From contig NZXG01000008.1 in NCBI GenBank assembly GCA_002701845.1, positions 59,856 through 123,855 on the forward strand: DNA of 64,000 bases, written 5' to 3'. The stretch comes from Pseudomonadales bacterium. Lineage in GTDB: Bacteria; Pseudomonadota; Gammaproteobacteria; Pseudomonadales; Ketobacteraceae. Below the pieces are notes generated by a model, which made no database searches, was not told the DNA's origin, and saw only the letters and a program-made list of their open reading frames with translations. Positions 27,264 to 35,960 of this stretch are shown here, in pieces. The stretch's first letter is position 1. Each line of letters starts with the position of its first letter. Position numbers and translations under genes: made by a program.

Positions 27264-27487
27264 TCACCACCTCTTGGTAACGTCATCAGCAACTTCTTGG
27301 CAAGGTCACGGCAACCTCTGCACCAGCCCCGGCAGCCGATGCCACCCCAACCTAATGCCTTAACCCAGGTCAAGCAACGGGATCTTTGGGGTTTTTCCGT
27401 GGTCCCAGACTGCCTATACTCAGGCCCACACAGCGCCCATATTCTGTGCGCCCCAATCCGGCCCTCGAAAAGCAAGCGGAAACCTGT

Positions 27488-28126
27488 ATGGAGAATATTC
27501 TCAACCTCAAGGCCCTGCAGCAGGCGCCACTGAACACGGAGCCCTATCCCTACTTCACTGTAGAGGAGTCTATCTCCCCCCAGGCAGTGCACAAAGTGAT
27601 CCAGGATTTCCCCGCCATTCAAGATGGGGGCAGTTACAATCTCGATGACGTCAATGTCGGCCCGGAATTCGATAAGCTGTTGAAATCCCTGGATACACCA
27701 GAGTTCCGCCGGATTCTCTGCGATAAGTTCGACGTGGACGTCATGGATCTGCCCATGATGGTGACCCTGCGGGGTTATTCCCGGAAAAAAGACGGTCGTA
27801 TCCACACCGACTCCAAAACCAAGGTGCTCACCATCCTCATCTACCTGAACGAGGACTGGAGCGCGGACACCGGCCGCCTGCGGGTGCTGCGCAGCGGCGA
27901 CGATATGGAGGACTACGTGGAGGAGATCGTGCCCGGTCCCGGCAGCCTGATGGCCTTTAAAGTCACCGACAACGGCTGGCACGGTTACCCCCCATTCGAG
28001 GGCAAACGCCAATCCATCCAGATCAACTTCCTTACCAGTGAAACCGCCGGCAGCAAACACCGCTTCTTCCACGGCCTCAGTGCCAAGCTGAAAAAACTCC
28101 GCCGGGGCCGCGCCGGCCGGCATTGA
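27488..28126 (+). CDS. 2-oxoglutarate/Fe(II)-dependent oxygenase
   Basis: A 212-residue double-stranded beta-helix oxygenase. The iron ligands are visible as H106 and D108 (RIHTDSKTK) and H165 (NGWHGYPPF), with R174 (EGKRQSIQINF) placed to bind 2-oxoglutarate. It resembles the prolyl-hydroxylase-like small-molecule or sugar-linked oxygenases often found near polysaccharide genes; the substrate is not predictable. The start at 27488 was chosen over an upstream in-frame codon because homology begins at MENILNLKAL. It precedes the sahR-metK operon on the same strand without evident coupling. Confidence 0.78.
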   Translation: MENILNLKALQQAPLNTEPYPYFTVEESISPQAVHKVIQDFPAIQDGGSYNLDDVNVGPEFDKLLKSLDTPEFRRILCDKFDVDVMDLPMMVTLRGYSRKKDGRIHTDSKTKVLTILIYLNEDWSADTGRLRVLRSGDDMEDYVEEIVPGPGSLMAFKVTDNGWHGYPPFEGKRQSIQINFLTSETAGSKHRFFHGLSAKLKKLRRGRAGRH

Positions 28127-28160
28127 GGCATCGCTGCCAGCGGCTAATCTCGACACCAGC

Positions 28161-28192
28161 CCACCTATATCGAAAAACTTTGATATAGGTGG
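28161..28192. promoter_or_regulatory. Operator palindrome upstream of sahR-like gene
   Basis: CCACCTATATC (28161-28171) and GATATAGGTGG (28182-28192) are perfect reverse complements 10 bp apart. This is the form expected for an ArsR-family dimer site. It overlaps the -35 element of the regulator's own promoter, so autorepression is likely. Confidence 0.78.
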
Positions 28193-28208
28193 GGTCGGCT
28201 GCTAAACT
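28180..28208 (+). promoter_or_regulatory. sigma70 promoter of sahR-like gene
   Basis: TTGATA (28180-28185), a 17-bp spacer and TAAACT (28203-28208) make a good promoter. Its expected start is near 28215, only about two bases before the ATG at 28217, so the mRNA would be leaderless; no ribosome site is seen. Confidence 0.58.
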
Positions 28209-28216
28209 GCTCTTCT

Positions 28217-29197
28217 ATGACTGCAGGATTGCCACCACTGACCGCCAATCAACTCGCCGACCTGGCCCAGCTGTGCAAGGGCAGCGGCGATCCCCTGCGG
28301 CTGGCGGTATTGCGGGCCCTGAAAACCGATTCTTTCGGCGTGCTGGAACTGTGCGACATCTTCGCCATGAAGCAACCGGCCATGAGCCACCACCTAAAGG
28401 TACTGGCTAAGTCGGGGGCGGTTACCACCCGCCGGGAAGGTAACTCCATTTTTTACCGCCGCAGTCTGGCGGACAGGAGCCTGCCCCAGGGGCAACTGCT
28501 GGCGGCCCTGTACGATGCCCTCGACCAGGTGGCCCTGGAGCGGGATACGGTGGAACGGATAGAGGCCATCAAACAGGACCGGGAGGAACTGGCCCGGGAG
28601 TTTTTCGACCGCCACGCGGAACAGTTTCGGCAGCAACAGGAGCTCATTGCCCTGTTCGATCAGTACGCCGACAGTGTGCGGGACCTGTTGTTGCAGACCC
28701 AGCCCGGCCGCCACCAGACCGCGCTGGAAATCGGCCCGGGGGAAGGCGCTTTCCTGCCAGTGCTGGCGCAGCTGTTTCGGGAGGTCACCGCCATCGACAT
28801 CTCCCGGGAGATGCTGGAAAAGGCGGAGCAACTGCGGCGGCAGCAGCGCCTGGACAATGTCCGGCTGCTGCAGGCCGATACCGAAGACGCGGTGCGGGAG
28901 GGCATGCAGGTGGACCGCATCGTCTGCAACATGGTGCTGCATCACGTGCCGTCGCCGGCGGATGTGTTTACCGACTGCGCCCGGTTGCTGAATCCCGGGG
29001 GCGCGCTGATCGTGGCGGATCTGTGTCGGCATGATCAGGATTGGGCGAAACAGAGCTGCGGGGATCTGTGGCTGGGGTTCGACCCGGAAGAATTGACCGA
29101 TTGGGCCCGCGAGGCCGGATTGGACAGCAAAGAAGGCCTGTATATGGGGCTGCGCAATGGCTTTCAGATACAGGTGCGGCGGTTTGATAAACAGTGA
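28217..29197 (+). CDS. sahR: SahR-like ArsR regulator with SAM/SAH-binding domain
   Basis: The 326-residue protein joins an ArsR-type winged helix (about 10-95: KGSGDPLRLAVLRAL, FAMKQPAMSHHLKVLAKSGAV, REGNSIFYRR) to a class I methyltransferase-like domain (about 135-290; motif I ALEIGPGEGAFLP, then VLHHVPSPADVFTDCARLLNPGG). This build matches SahR, which senses S-adenosylhomocysteine and controls SAM-cycle genes in Proteobacteria. It directly precedes metK, ahcY and metF, the genes SahR is known to regulate. Whether the methyltransferase domain still has catalytic activity is unknown. Alternative: a generic ArsR/methyltransferase fusion. Confidence 0.8.
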   Translation: MTAGLPPLTANQLADLAQLCKGSGDPLRLAVLRALKTDSFGVLELCDIFAMKQPAMSHHLKVLAKSGAVTTRREGNSIFYRRSLADRSLPQGQLLAALYDALDQVALERDTVERIEAIKQDREELAREFFDRHAEQFRQQQELIALFDQYADSVRDLLLQTQPGRHQTALEIGPGEGAFLPVLAQLFREVTAIDISREMLEKAEQLRRQQRLDNVRLLQADTEDAVREGMQVDRIVCNMVLHHVPSPADVFTDCARLLNPGGALIVADLCRHDQDWAKQSCGDLWLGFDPEELTDWAREAGLDSKEGLYMGLRNGFQIQVRRFDKQ

Positions 29198-29220
29198 GGA
29201 TGCTACCACCGAGCGTCATA

Positions 29221-29330
29221 GAAAGTGAGGCTGGCTGCCTGGCGGGAACGTCAGCGGCCATGGACGGCCGCTGTCGAGCGTACAGGGATGTACTCGTAGC
29301 GTTTCCCGCCAGGCAGCCAGCCTCGCTTTC
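29221..29330. repeat. Structured intergenic element A (folded inverted repeat)
   Basis: Arms 29221-29248 and 29303-29330 are reverse complements at 27 of 28 positions. They enclose a 54-bp core containing the hairpin CAGCGGCC/GGCCGCTG (29252-29273) and a second hairpin GTAC-AGGGAT-GTAC (29280-29293). The core recurs in reverse orientation in element B at 32061-32116. It lies between sahR and metK and could terminate, attenuate or stabilise transcripts. Confidence 0.85.
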
Positions 29331-29380
29331 CAACCACCGCTCCAAGAAATCCGAACGGCCGTAGAACTCACCGAGCCAAG

Positions 29381-29416
29381 ACTTAACATTTGAGGCAAGA
29401 CACTTAACATTTGAGG
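29381..29416. repeat. Direct repeat upstream of metK
   Basis: ACTTAACATTTGAGG occurs at 29381-29395 and again at 29402-29416, a 21-bp period (two helical turns). It sits 17-52 bp before the metK start and may be a protein-binding site or a duplicated ribosome-loading segment. Confidence 0.7.
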
Positions 29417-29432
29417 AAAGGAACCGAGTGCA

Positions 29433-30593
29433 ATGAGCGAATATTCCATCTTCACCTCCGAATCTGTGTCCGAGGGCCATCCCGATAAAATGGCCGACCA
29501 GATTTCCGATGCCGTTCTCGACTGCATCATCAAGGACGATCCCCAGGCCCGGGTGGCCGTGGAAACCATGGTGAAAACCGGCATGGCCATTATCGCCGGC
29601 GAAGTCCGCACCAACACCTATGTGGACCTGGAGGATATTGTGCGCCAGGTGATCCTGGATATCGGTTACGACAGCTCCGATGTGGGCTTCGACGGCGCCT
29701 CCTGTGCGGTGCTGAATGCCATCGGCAAGCAGTCATCGGATATCGCCATGGGCGTGGACGAAGCCGAGGACAAAGACCTGGGGGCCGGTGACCAGGGGCT
29801 GATGTTCGGTTATGCCACCAATGAAACCGACGTACTGATGCCCGCCGCCATCCACTTCAGCCACCGCCTGGTGCAGCGTCAGGCCTACCTGCGCAAAAAC
29901 AGCATTCTGCCCTGGCTGCGACCGGACGCCAAAAGCCAGGTGACCCTGCGCTATGAAAACGGCCAGCCGGTGGCGGTGGAGGCGGTGGTGCTGTCCACCC
30001 AGCACGATCCGGACATTAAACTGGCGGATCTGCAGGAAGCCATTATGGAAGAAGTGGTGAAGCATGTGCTACCGGCGGAATGGTTGCACAAAGGTACTAA
30101 GTACCACATCAACCCCACCGGCCAGTTTATTATCGGTGGCCCGGTGGGCGACTGTGGTCTCACCGGCCGCAAGATCATTGTCGACACCTACGGTGGCGCG
30201 GCCCGTCACGGCGGCGGCGCCTTTTCCGGCAAGGATCCGTCCAAGGTGGACCGTTCCGCTGCCTACGCCGGCCGCTACGTGGCGAAAAACATTGTCGCCG
30301 CCGGCCTGGCGGAAAAATGTGAAATCCAGGTGTCCTACGCCATCGGCGTGGCGGAGCCCACGTCCATTTCCATCAACACCTTCGGCACCAACAAGGTCAG
30401 CGAAGAACAGATCGCCAGCCTGGTGCGGGAACACTTCGACCTGCGGCCCCGGGGCGTGATCGAGATGCTGGATCTGCGGCGGCCGATTTACCGGGCCACC
30501 GCCGCCTACGGTCACTTCGGCCGCGAAGACCAGCAATTCACCTGGGAACAAACCGACAAGGCCGAGGCCCTGCGCGCCGCCGCTAACCTGTAA
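29433..30593 (+). CDS. metK: MetK, S-adenosylmethionine synthetase
   Basis: A 386-residue enzyme making SAM from methionine and ATP. It shows the family motifs [16 protein letters not shown] (ATP/metal), [16 protein letters not shown] and [17 protein letters not shown]. The start [15 protein letters not shown] is canonical. Flanked by repeats upstream and followed by ahcY after 24 bp, forming a metK-ahcY pair that makes SAM and clears its by-product SAH. Confidence 0.97.
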   Translation: MSEYSIFTSESVSEGHPDKMADQISDAVLDCIIKDDPQARVAVETMVKTGMAIIAGEVRTNTYVDLEDIVRQVILDIGYDSSDVGFDGASCAVLNAIGKQSSDIAMGVDEAEDKDLGAGDQGLMFGYATNETDVLMPAAIHFSHRLVQRQAYLRKNSILPWLRPDAKSQVTLRYENGQPVAVEAVVLSTQHDPDIKLADLQEAIMEEVVKHVLPAEWLHKGTKYHINPTGQFIIGGPVGDCGLTGRKIIVDTYGGAARHGGGAFSGKDPSKVDRSAAYAGRYVAKNIVAAGLAEKCEIQVSYAIGVAEPTSISINTFGTNKVSEEQIASLVREHFDLRPRGVIEMLDLRRPIYRATAAYGHFGREDQQFTWEQTDKAEALRAAANL

Positions 30594-30617
30594 CCCATTA
30601 AGGACGAGGCAACGACT

Positions 30618-32006
30618 ATGAACGCTGTACTGGAAAACAATTTCTCCGATTACAAAGTGGCTGACATCTCCCTGGCGGATTACGGTCGCCGGGAAATCGA
30701 AATCGCCGAGGGCGAAATGCCGGCGCTGATGGCGCTGCGCCGCAAATACAAGGCGGAGCAACCCCTGAAAGGCGCCAAAATCATGGGCTGCATTCATATG
30801 ACCATTCGAACCGCCGTGTTGATCGAGACTCTGATCGAACTGGGCGCTGAAGTGCGCTGGTCATCCTGCAATATTTTCTCCACCCAGGATCATGCTGCCG
30901 CCGCCATCGCCGCCGCCGGTATTCCGGTATTTGCCTGGAAGGGCGAAACCGAGGAGGAGTTCTGGTGGTGCATCGAACAAACCATTCTCAAGGATGGCCA
31001 GGAGTGGGACGCCAACATGATCCTGGACGACGGCGGCGACCTGACCCTGGTGATGCACGAGAAGTACCCTCATATGCTGGACAAAATTCACGGCATCTCC
31101 GAAGAAACCACCACCGGCGTCCACCGACTGCTGGAAATGATGGAAAAAGGCACCCTGAAAGTACCGGCCATCAACGTCAACGATGCCATTACCAAATCCA
31201 AGAACGACAACAAGTACGGCTGTCGCCACAGCCTGAATGATGCCATCAAACGTGGTACCGACCACCTGCTGTCCGGCAAGAAAGCACTGGTGATCGGTTA
31301 CGGGGATGTGGGTAAAGGCTCCGCCGCTTCCCTGCGTCAGGAAGGCATGATCGTGAAGATCACCGAAATCGATCCCATCTGTGCCATGCAGGCCTGTATG
31401 GACGGCTTCGAAGTGGTGTCACCCTACCTGAACGGCATTAACGACGGCACCGAGAGCTGTATCGATCGCGCTCTGTTGCAAAATACGGATCTGGTGGTCA
31501 CCACCACCGGCAACGTCAACGTGTGTGACGCCAACATGCTTAAAGCCCTGAAGAGCGGCGCCGTGGTCTGCAACATCGGCCACTTCGACAGCGAGATCGA
31601 CACCGCCTTCATGCGCAAGAACTGGGAGTGGCAGGAGGTCAAACCCCAGGTGCACAAAATTGTGCGCTACGCCGAGGGCAATGACCATCTGATTCTGTTA
31701 TCCGAAGGTCGCCTGGTGAATCTGGGTAATGCCACCGGCCACCCCTCCCGCATTATGGACGGATCCTTTGCCAATCAGGTACTGGCGCAAATCTACCTGT
31801 GGGAAGGCAAGTTTGCCGAACTGCCGGCGGATGACAAAGCCGGCAACCTGTATGTGAAAGTGCTGCCGAAAAAACTGGACGAGGAAGTGGCCGCGGAAAT
31901 GGTACGCGGTTTCGGTGGGGTCATCACCCGCATGACCGAGGACCAGGCCCGCTATATTAATGTGCCGGTGGAAGGTCCGTTCAAGCCGGATTCCTATAAG
32001 TACTGA
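30618..32006 (+). CDS. ahcY: AhcY (SahH), adenosylhomocysteinase
   Basis: A 462-residue NAD-dependent hydrolase splitting S-adenosylhomocysteine into homocysteine and adenosine. Visible features are the catalytic-region segments [15 protein letters not shown] and DDGGDLTL, the Rossmann motif [13 protein letters not shown], and the C-terminal tail KPDSYKY that reaches the neighbouring subunit's NAD. 24 bp after metK; followed by the folded element B and metF. Confidence 0.97.
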   Translation: MNAVLENNFSDYKVADISLADYGRREIEIAEGEMPALMALRRKYKAEQPLKGAKIMGCIHMTIRTAVLIETLIELGAEVRWSSCNIFSTQDHAAAAIAAAGIPVFAWKGETEEEFWWCIEQTILKDGQEWDANMILDDGGDLTLVMHEKYPHMLDKIHGISEETTTGVHRLLEMMEKGTLKVPAINVNDAITKSKNDNKYGCRHSLNDAIKRGTDHLLSGKKALVIGYGDVGKGSAASLRQEGMIVKITEIDPICAMQACMDGFEVVSPYLNGINDGTESCIDRALLQNTDLVVTTTGNVNVCDANMLKALKSGAVVCNIGHFDSEIDTAFMRKNWEWQEVKPQVHKIVRYAEGNDHLILLSEGRLVNLGNATGHPSRIMDGSFANQVLAQIYLWEGKFAELPADDKAGNLYVKVLPKKLDEEVAAEMVRGFGGVITRMTEDQARYINVPVEGPFKPDSYKY

Positions 32007-32031
32007 TAACTCAGTTGGGTGCCAGCCCCAC

Positions 32032-32145
32032 GTTGGCGGGCACCGGTGTTTTTTCTGGGGCACGCTACAAGCACATCCCTGTGCGCTCGACAGCGGCCGT
32101 CCATGGCCGCTGATGTCCCCAGAAAAAACACCGGCACCCGCCAAC
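32032..32145. repeat. Structured intergenic element B (folded inverted repeat)
   Basis: Arms 32032-32060 and 32117-32145 are reverse complements at 27 of 29 positions but unrelated in sequence to the arms of element A. The core (32061-32116), read on the minus strand, is nearly identical to the core of element A, including CAGCGGCC/GGCCGCTG and the AGGGAT loop. Its second stem is GCAC/GTGC where element A has GTAC/GTAC, a compensating change. It lies between ahcY and metF. Confidence 0.85.
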
Positions 32146-32180
32146 TCAGATCGTGCCCCACCCTAACTTCGTGAGATCCC

Positions 32181-33032
32181 ATGAACTCGCAAACCAAATA
32201 CGAAAAAAGTTACAGCTTTGAATTTTTCCCACCCAAAACCGACAAGGGCGTGGAAAAGCTGCAGGCCGTCCAGGCGGAACTGGCGGCAAGAAAACCCGCG
32301 TTCTTTTCGGTCACCTATGGCGCCGGTGGCTCCACCCGGGATCGTACTTTCGCCACCGTGGTACGGGTCAAGGAGGGGACCGGTGTCTCCACCGCGCCGC
32401 ATCTATCCTGCGTTGGGGATACCAAAGCCCAACTGGGGGAGCTGCTGCAACAATATAAAGACCAGGGGATCGACCAACTGGTGGCACTGCGGGGCGACCT
32501 GCCCTCCGGCATGGGTGCCTCCCTGGGGGAATTGAAATACGCCAGCGATCTGGTGGCCTTTATCCGCGAGCAAACCGGTGATCATTTTCATCTGGAAGTG
32601 GCGGCGTATCCGGAAAAACATCCCCAGGCCAAAAGCATGGCTGCGGATCTGCAGGCATTCAAAACCAAAGTCCAGGCCGGTGCCAGCAGCGCCATTACCC
32701 AGTACTTTTTTAACGTGGACGCCTATAAGTTCTTCGTGGACAGTTGCGAAAAATTGAACCTGGATCTACCCATCGTGCCCGGCATCATGCCCATCACCAA
32801 CTACGAAAATCTGGTGCGCTTTTCCGGCATGTGCGGCGCCGAGATTCCCCGCTGGATCCGGGTGCGAATGGAAGAGTTTCAGGGTGATCATGACTCGATC
32901 CGGCAGCTGGGGGAGGAGATCATCACTAACCTCTGTGCCGAGCTGCTGGAGATGGGCGCGCCGGGTCTGCATTTTTATACCTTGAATCAGGCCGAGCCCA
33001 CACTGGCCATCTGGGATAATCTCGGTCTGTAA
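32181..33032 (+). CDS. metF: MetF, methylenetetrahydrofolate reductase
   Basis: A 283-residue FAD-dependent TIM-barrel enzyme that reduces 5,10-methylene-THF to 5-methyl-THF for methionine synthesis. It has [11 protein letters not shown] (the catalytic Glu region), [22 protein letters not shown] and [12 protein letters not shown] little shorter than E. coli MetF (296). It completes the SAM-cycle block sahR-metK-ahcY-metF. Confidence 0.95.
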   Translation: MNSQTKYEKSYSFEFFPPKTDKGVEKLQAVQAELAARKPAFFSVTYGAGGSTRDRTFATVVRVKEGTGVSTAPHLSCVGDTKAQLGELLQQYKDQGIDQLVALRGDLPSGMGASLGELKYASDLVAFIREQTGDHFHLEVAAYPEKHPQAKSMAADLQAFKTKVQAGASSAITQYFFNVDAYKFFVDSCEKLNLDLPIVPGIMPITNYENLVRFSGMCGAEIPRWIRVRMEEFQGDHDSIRQLGEEIITNLCAELLEMGAPGLHFYTLNQAEPTLAIWDNLGL

Positions 33033-33097
33033 GTCCACCACTATTGCGGGGTATACTCAGCGGGACATGGACATTCCCAGACCGCAGAGGTGGCAGT

Positions 33098-34453
33098 ATG
33101 GATCTAAGTGCCTTTAAAGCCTACGATATCCGGGGCCGGGTACCGGACCAGTTAAACGAGGACATTCTGGAACGCATTGGCCGGGCCTACGTGGCCGTCA
33201 CCGGGGCGAAAAAGATCGCGGTGGGATTCGATATCCGCTTGTCCAGCCCCGATCTCACCGCCGCCCTGCGCCAGGGGCTCACTGCCGCTGGTGCTGACGT
33301 CTATGACATCGGCCTGTGTGGCACCGAGCAGATTTACTTCACCACCTTTCATTACAATTTCGATGGCGGTATTGTGGTCACCGCCAGCCATAATCCCAAG
33401 GATTACAACGGGCTGAAACTGGTGGGCAAGGATTCCCGCCCCATCAGCTCCGACAATGGCCTGTTACAGATCAAGGAACTGGTCCCGGGCCCGTTCCGCG
33501 ACGCCGATGAACCCGGCACCACCCAGCCGCTGTTGATTATGGACGAGTATATCGAGCACCTGCTGGGCTATGTGGACGTGGCAGCGCTCAAGCCCTATAA
33601 AGTGGTGACCAACGCCGGTAACGGCGGCGCCGGGGTGGTGGTGGACGCGCTGGAACCCCACCTGCCGTTTCAGTTCACCAAGCTATTGAATGAGCCCGAC
33701 GGCAATTTCCCCCACGGCGTACCCAATCCCCTGCTGCCGGAAAACCGTGAAATGACTTCTCAGGCCCTGTTGGAACAGGGCGCGGATTTCGCCATTGCCT
33801 GGGACGGGGATTTCGATCGCTGCTTTTTGTTTGACGAGAAAGGCCGCTTTATCGAGGGCTATTACATTGTCGGCATGCTGGCGGAGCTGTTTCTGCAGCG
33901 GGAGCCCGGGGCCCGTATTATTCACGACCCGCGCCTGACCTGGAACACCATCGAACTGGTGCAGCAGGCCGGCGGCGTGCCGGTGGAAAGCAAAACCGGT
34001 CATGCCTTTATCAAGGCGCGAATGCGGGAAGAGGACGCCATTTATGGCGGCGAGATGAGTGCCCACCACTATTTTCGTGACTTCGCCTACTGTGACTCCG
34101 GCATGATTCCCTGGCTGATGGTGGCGGCGCTGATGTCCCAGACCGGCAAAACCCTGTCGCAACTGGTGGACGAACGTATTGCCCGCTACCCCGCCAGCGG
34201 TGAGATCAACCGCACCATCGAGGATTCCAACGCCGCCATTGCCGCCATCGAGGAGGACTACCAGGATCAGGCGGAGTCCATCAGTACCGTGGACGGCCTG
34301 AGCATGGATCTGGGCAGCTGGCGCTTCAATCTGCGCCGCTCCAACACCGAACCCCTGGTGCGACTGAACGTGGAATCCCGGGGTGATATCGAGCTGATGC
34401 AGGCCAAAACCGAGGAGCTGCTGGAAAAACTTTCCCACTTCGGCGGCCGGTAA
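33098..34453 (+). CDS. Phosphomannomutase/phosphoglucomutase family (ManB/CpsG)
   Basis: A 451-residue alpha-phosphohexomutase: [17 protein letters not shown] at the start, the phosphoserine loop [11 protein letters not shown] near residue 100, the metal loop DGDFDR near 240, the sugar-binding GEMSAHHYF and the phosphate-binding [12 protein letters not shown] near the end. It interconverts mannose-6-P and mannose-1-P for GDP-mannose or capsule sugars. The start at 33098 follows an AGAGGTGG ribosome site; an upstream in-frame codon lacks one. Could also act as AlgC-type phosphoglucomutase, but the sequence opening is CpsG-like. Confidence 0.88.
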   Translation: MDLSAFKAYDIRGRVPDQLNEDILERIGRAYVAVTGAKKIAVGFDIRLSSPDLTAALRQGLTAAGADVYDIGLCGTEQIYFTTFHYNFDGGIVVTASHNPKDYNGLKLVGKDSRPISSDNGLLQIKELVPGPFRDADEPGTTQPLLIMDEYIEHLLGYVDVAALKPYKVVTNAGNGGAGVVVDALEPHLPFQFTKLLNEPDGNFPHGVPNPLLPENREMTSQALLEQGADFAIAWDGDFDRCFLFDEKGRFIEGYYIVGMLAELFLQREPGARIIHDPRLTWNTIELVQQAGGVPVESKTGHAFIKARMREEDAIYGGEMSAHHYFRDFAYCDSGMIPWLMVAALMSQTGKTLSQLVDERIARYPASGEINRTIEDSNAAIAAIEEDYQDQAESISTVDGLSMDLGSWRFNLRRSNTEPLVRLNVESRGDIELMQAKTEELLEKLSHFGGR

Positions 34454-34470
34454 CAGGCCGCCGGCACCGG

Positions 34471-34497
34471 CCCCGGCCGCGCCCCCTGCGGCCGGGG
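34471..34497 (+). terminator. GC-rich stem-loop after phosphomannomutase gene
   Basis: CCCCGGCCGC and GCGGCCGGGG form a perfect 10-bp stem with a 7-nt loop, followed by TTGATA rather than a clear T-tract. It may be a weak terminator between the mutase gene and bioA. Confidence 0.45.
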
Positions 34498-34558
34498 TTG
34501 ATACCTCCCGCCCAACTGCTTACCCTGTGCATCCCAGCCATTTGCCGGAGTCACCACC

Positions 34559-35911
34559 ATGCCTTCCAATAAGGATCTGATGCAACGGGATCTGCAGGTG
34601 CTTTGGCACCCCTGCACCCAGATGAAAGATCACGAAACCCTGCCGCTGATCCCGGTGCAACGGGGCGAGGGTATCTGGCTGTATGACTTCGACGGCAAGC
34701 GGTATATGGATGCGGTGAGTTCCTGGTGGGTGAATCTGTTCGGCCACGCCAACCCCCGCATCAACGACCGGATCAAAGCCCAACTGGACAAGCTGGAGCA
34801 CGTGATTCTGGCGGGCTTCAGCCACGAACCGGTGATCGAGCTGTCGGAACGGCTGGTGCAGATCACTCCGCCGGGCCTGAACCGGTGCTTTTATGCCGAC
34901 AACGGCTCCTCCGGCATCGAAGTGGCGCTGAAGATGAGCTTTCATTACTGGCTGAACCAGGGCAACGACAAAAAAACCAAGTTTGTCACCCTGGGCAACT
35001 CCTATCACGGCGAAACCCTGGCGGCTTTGGCAGTGGGGGACGTGGACCTGTACAAGAAAACCTACGAACCCCTGCTGATGACCACCTACACCGCCCCCAG
35101 CCCCGACTGCTATCACCGGGAAGCGGGGGAAAGCTGGGAGGATTACAGCCTGCGCCAGTTTGCCGCGATGGAAAAACTGCTGGCGGAGAAACACGAGGAG
35201 ATCAGCGCGGTTATTGTGGAGCCGTTGATTCAGTGCGCCGGCACCATGCGCATGTATCATCCGATTTATTTAACCAAATTGCGCGAGGCCTGCGACCGTT
35301 ACAACGTGCACCTGATTGCCGATGAAATTGCCGTGGGCTTTGGCCGCACCGGCACCCTGTTCGCCTGCGAGCAGGCTGACATCGTGCCGGACTTTCTGTG
35401 TCTGTCCAAGGGCCTCACCGCCGGTTACCTGCCGCTCTGCGCCGTGCTCACTCACGACCGGATTTATCAGGGTTTCTACGACGAGTACGACACCCTGCGG
35501 GGCTTTCTGCATTCCCACAGTTACACCGGCAATCCCCTGGCCTGCGCCGCCGCCCTGGCCACGCTGGATATCTTCGAACAGGACGACGTCATCAACCGGA
35601 ATCAGAAATTGATTCAGAAGATGGCGGCCGTTACCGCCCCCTTCGCCGATCACCCCCATGTGGCGGAAGTACGCCAGACCGGTATGGTGCTGGCCATCGA
35701 AATGGTCAAGGACAAGGCCAGTAAAACCCCCTACCCCTGGCAGGAACGCCGGGGCCTGAAAGTGTACCAGCACGGCCTGGACAACGAAGCCATGCTGCGC
35801 CCCCTGGGCAGCGTGGTTTATTTTATGCCGCCCTATATCATCACCGAGGAACAGATCGAGCATCTGGCCAAAGTGGCCTGGGAAGGGATCGAGATCGCCA
35901 CTGCGGACTGA
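34559..35911 (+). CDS. bioA: BioA, adenosylmethionine-8-amino-7-oxononanoate aminotransferase
   Basis: A 450-residue PLP-dependent class III aminotransferase making 7,8-diaminopelargonate in biotin synthesis with SAM as amino donor. It opens with LWHPCTQMKDHE, the BioA hallmark, then SWWVNLFGHANPRI, the phosphate-binding GSSGIEVALKMSFHYW, the PLP Asp in HLIADEIAVGFGRTG and the Schiff-base Lys in LCLSKGLTAG. The rsmE-bioA linkage is also seen in Pseudomonas, here with four other genes between. Confidence 0.95.
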   Translation: MPSNKDLMQRDLQVLWHPCTQMKDHETLPLIPVQRGEGIWLYDFDGKRYMDAVSSWWVNLFGHANPRINDRIKAQLDKLEHVILAGFSHEPVIELSERLVQITPPGLNRCFYADNGSSGIEVALKMSFHYWLNQGNDKKTKFVTLGNSYHGETLAALAVGDVDLYKKTYEPLLMTTYTAPSPDCYHREAGESWEDYSLRQFAAMEKLLAEKHEEISAVIVEPLIQCAGTMRMYHPIYLTKLREACDRYNVHLIADEIAVGFGRTGTLFACEQADIVPDFLCLSKGLTAGYLPLCAVLTHDRIYQGFYDEYDTLRGFLHSHSYTGNPLACAAALATLDIFEQDDVINRNQKLIQKMAAVTAPFADHPHVAEVRQTGMVLAIEMVKDKASKTPYPWQERRGLKVYQHGLDNEAMLRPLGSVVYFMPPYIITEEQIEHLAKVAWEGIEIATAD

Positions 35912-35960
35912 CATGGATCGATCCCGGCGGGTTGGACCTTACCCCACTGCAGCCACCACT

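Noticed and set aside
29335..29432. SAM or SAH riboswitch before metK
   Set aside because: The leader is short and shows none of the conserved cores I know for SAM-I, SAM-II or SAH aptamers; only the folded element and a direct repeat are present.
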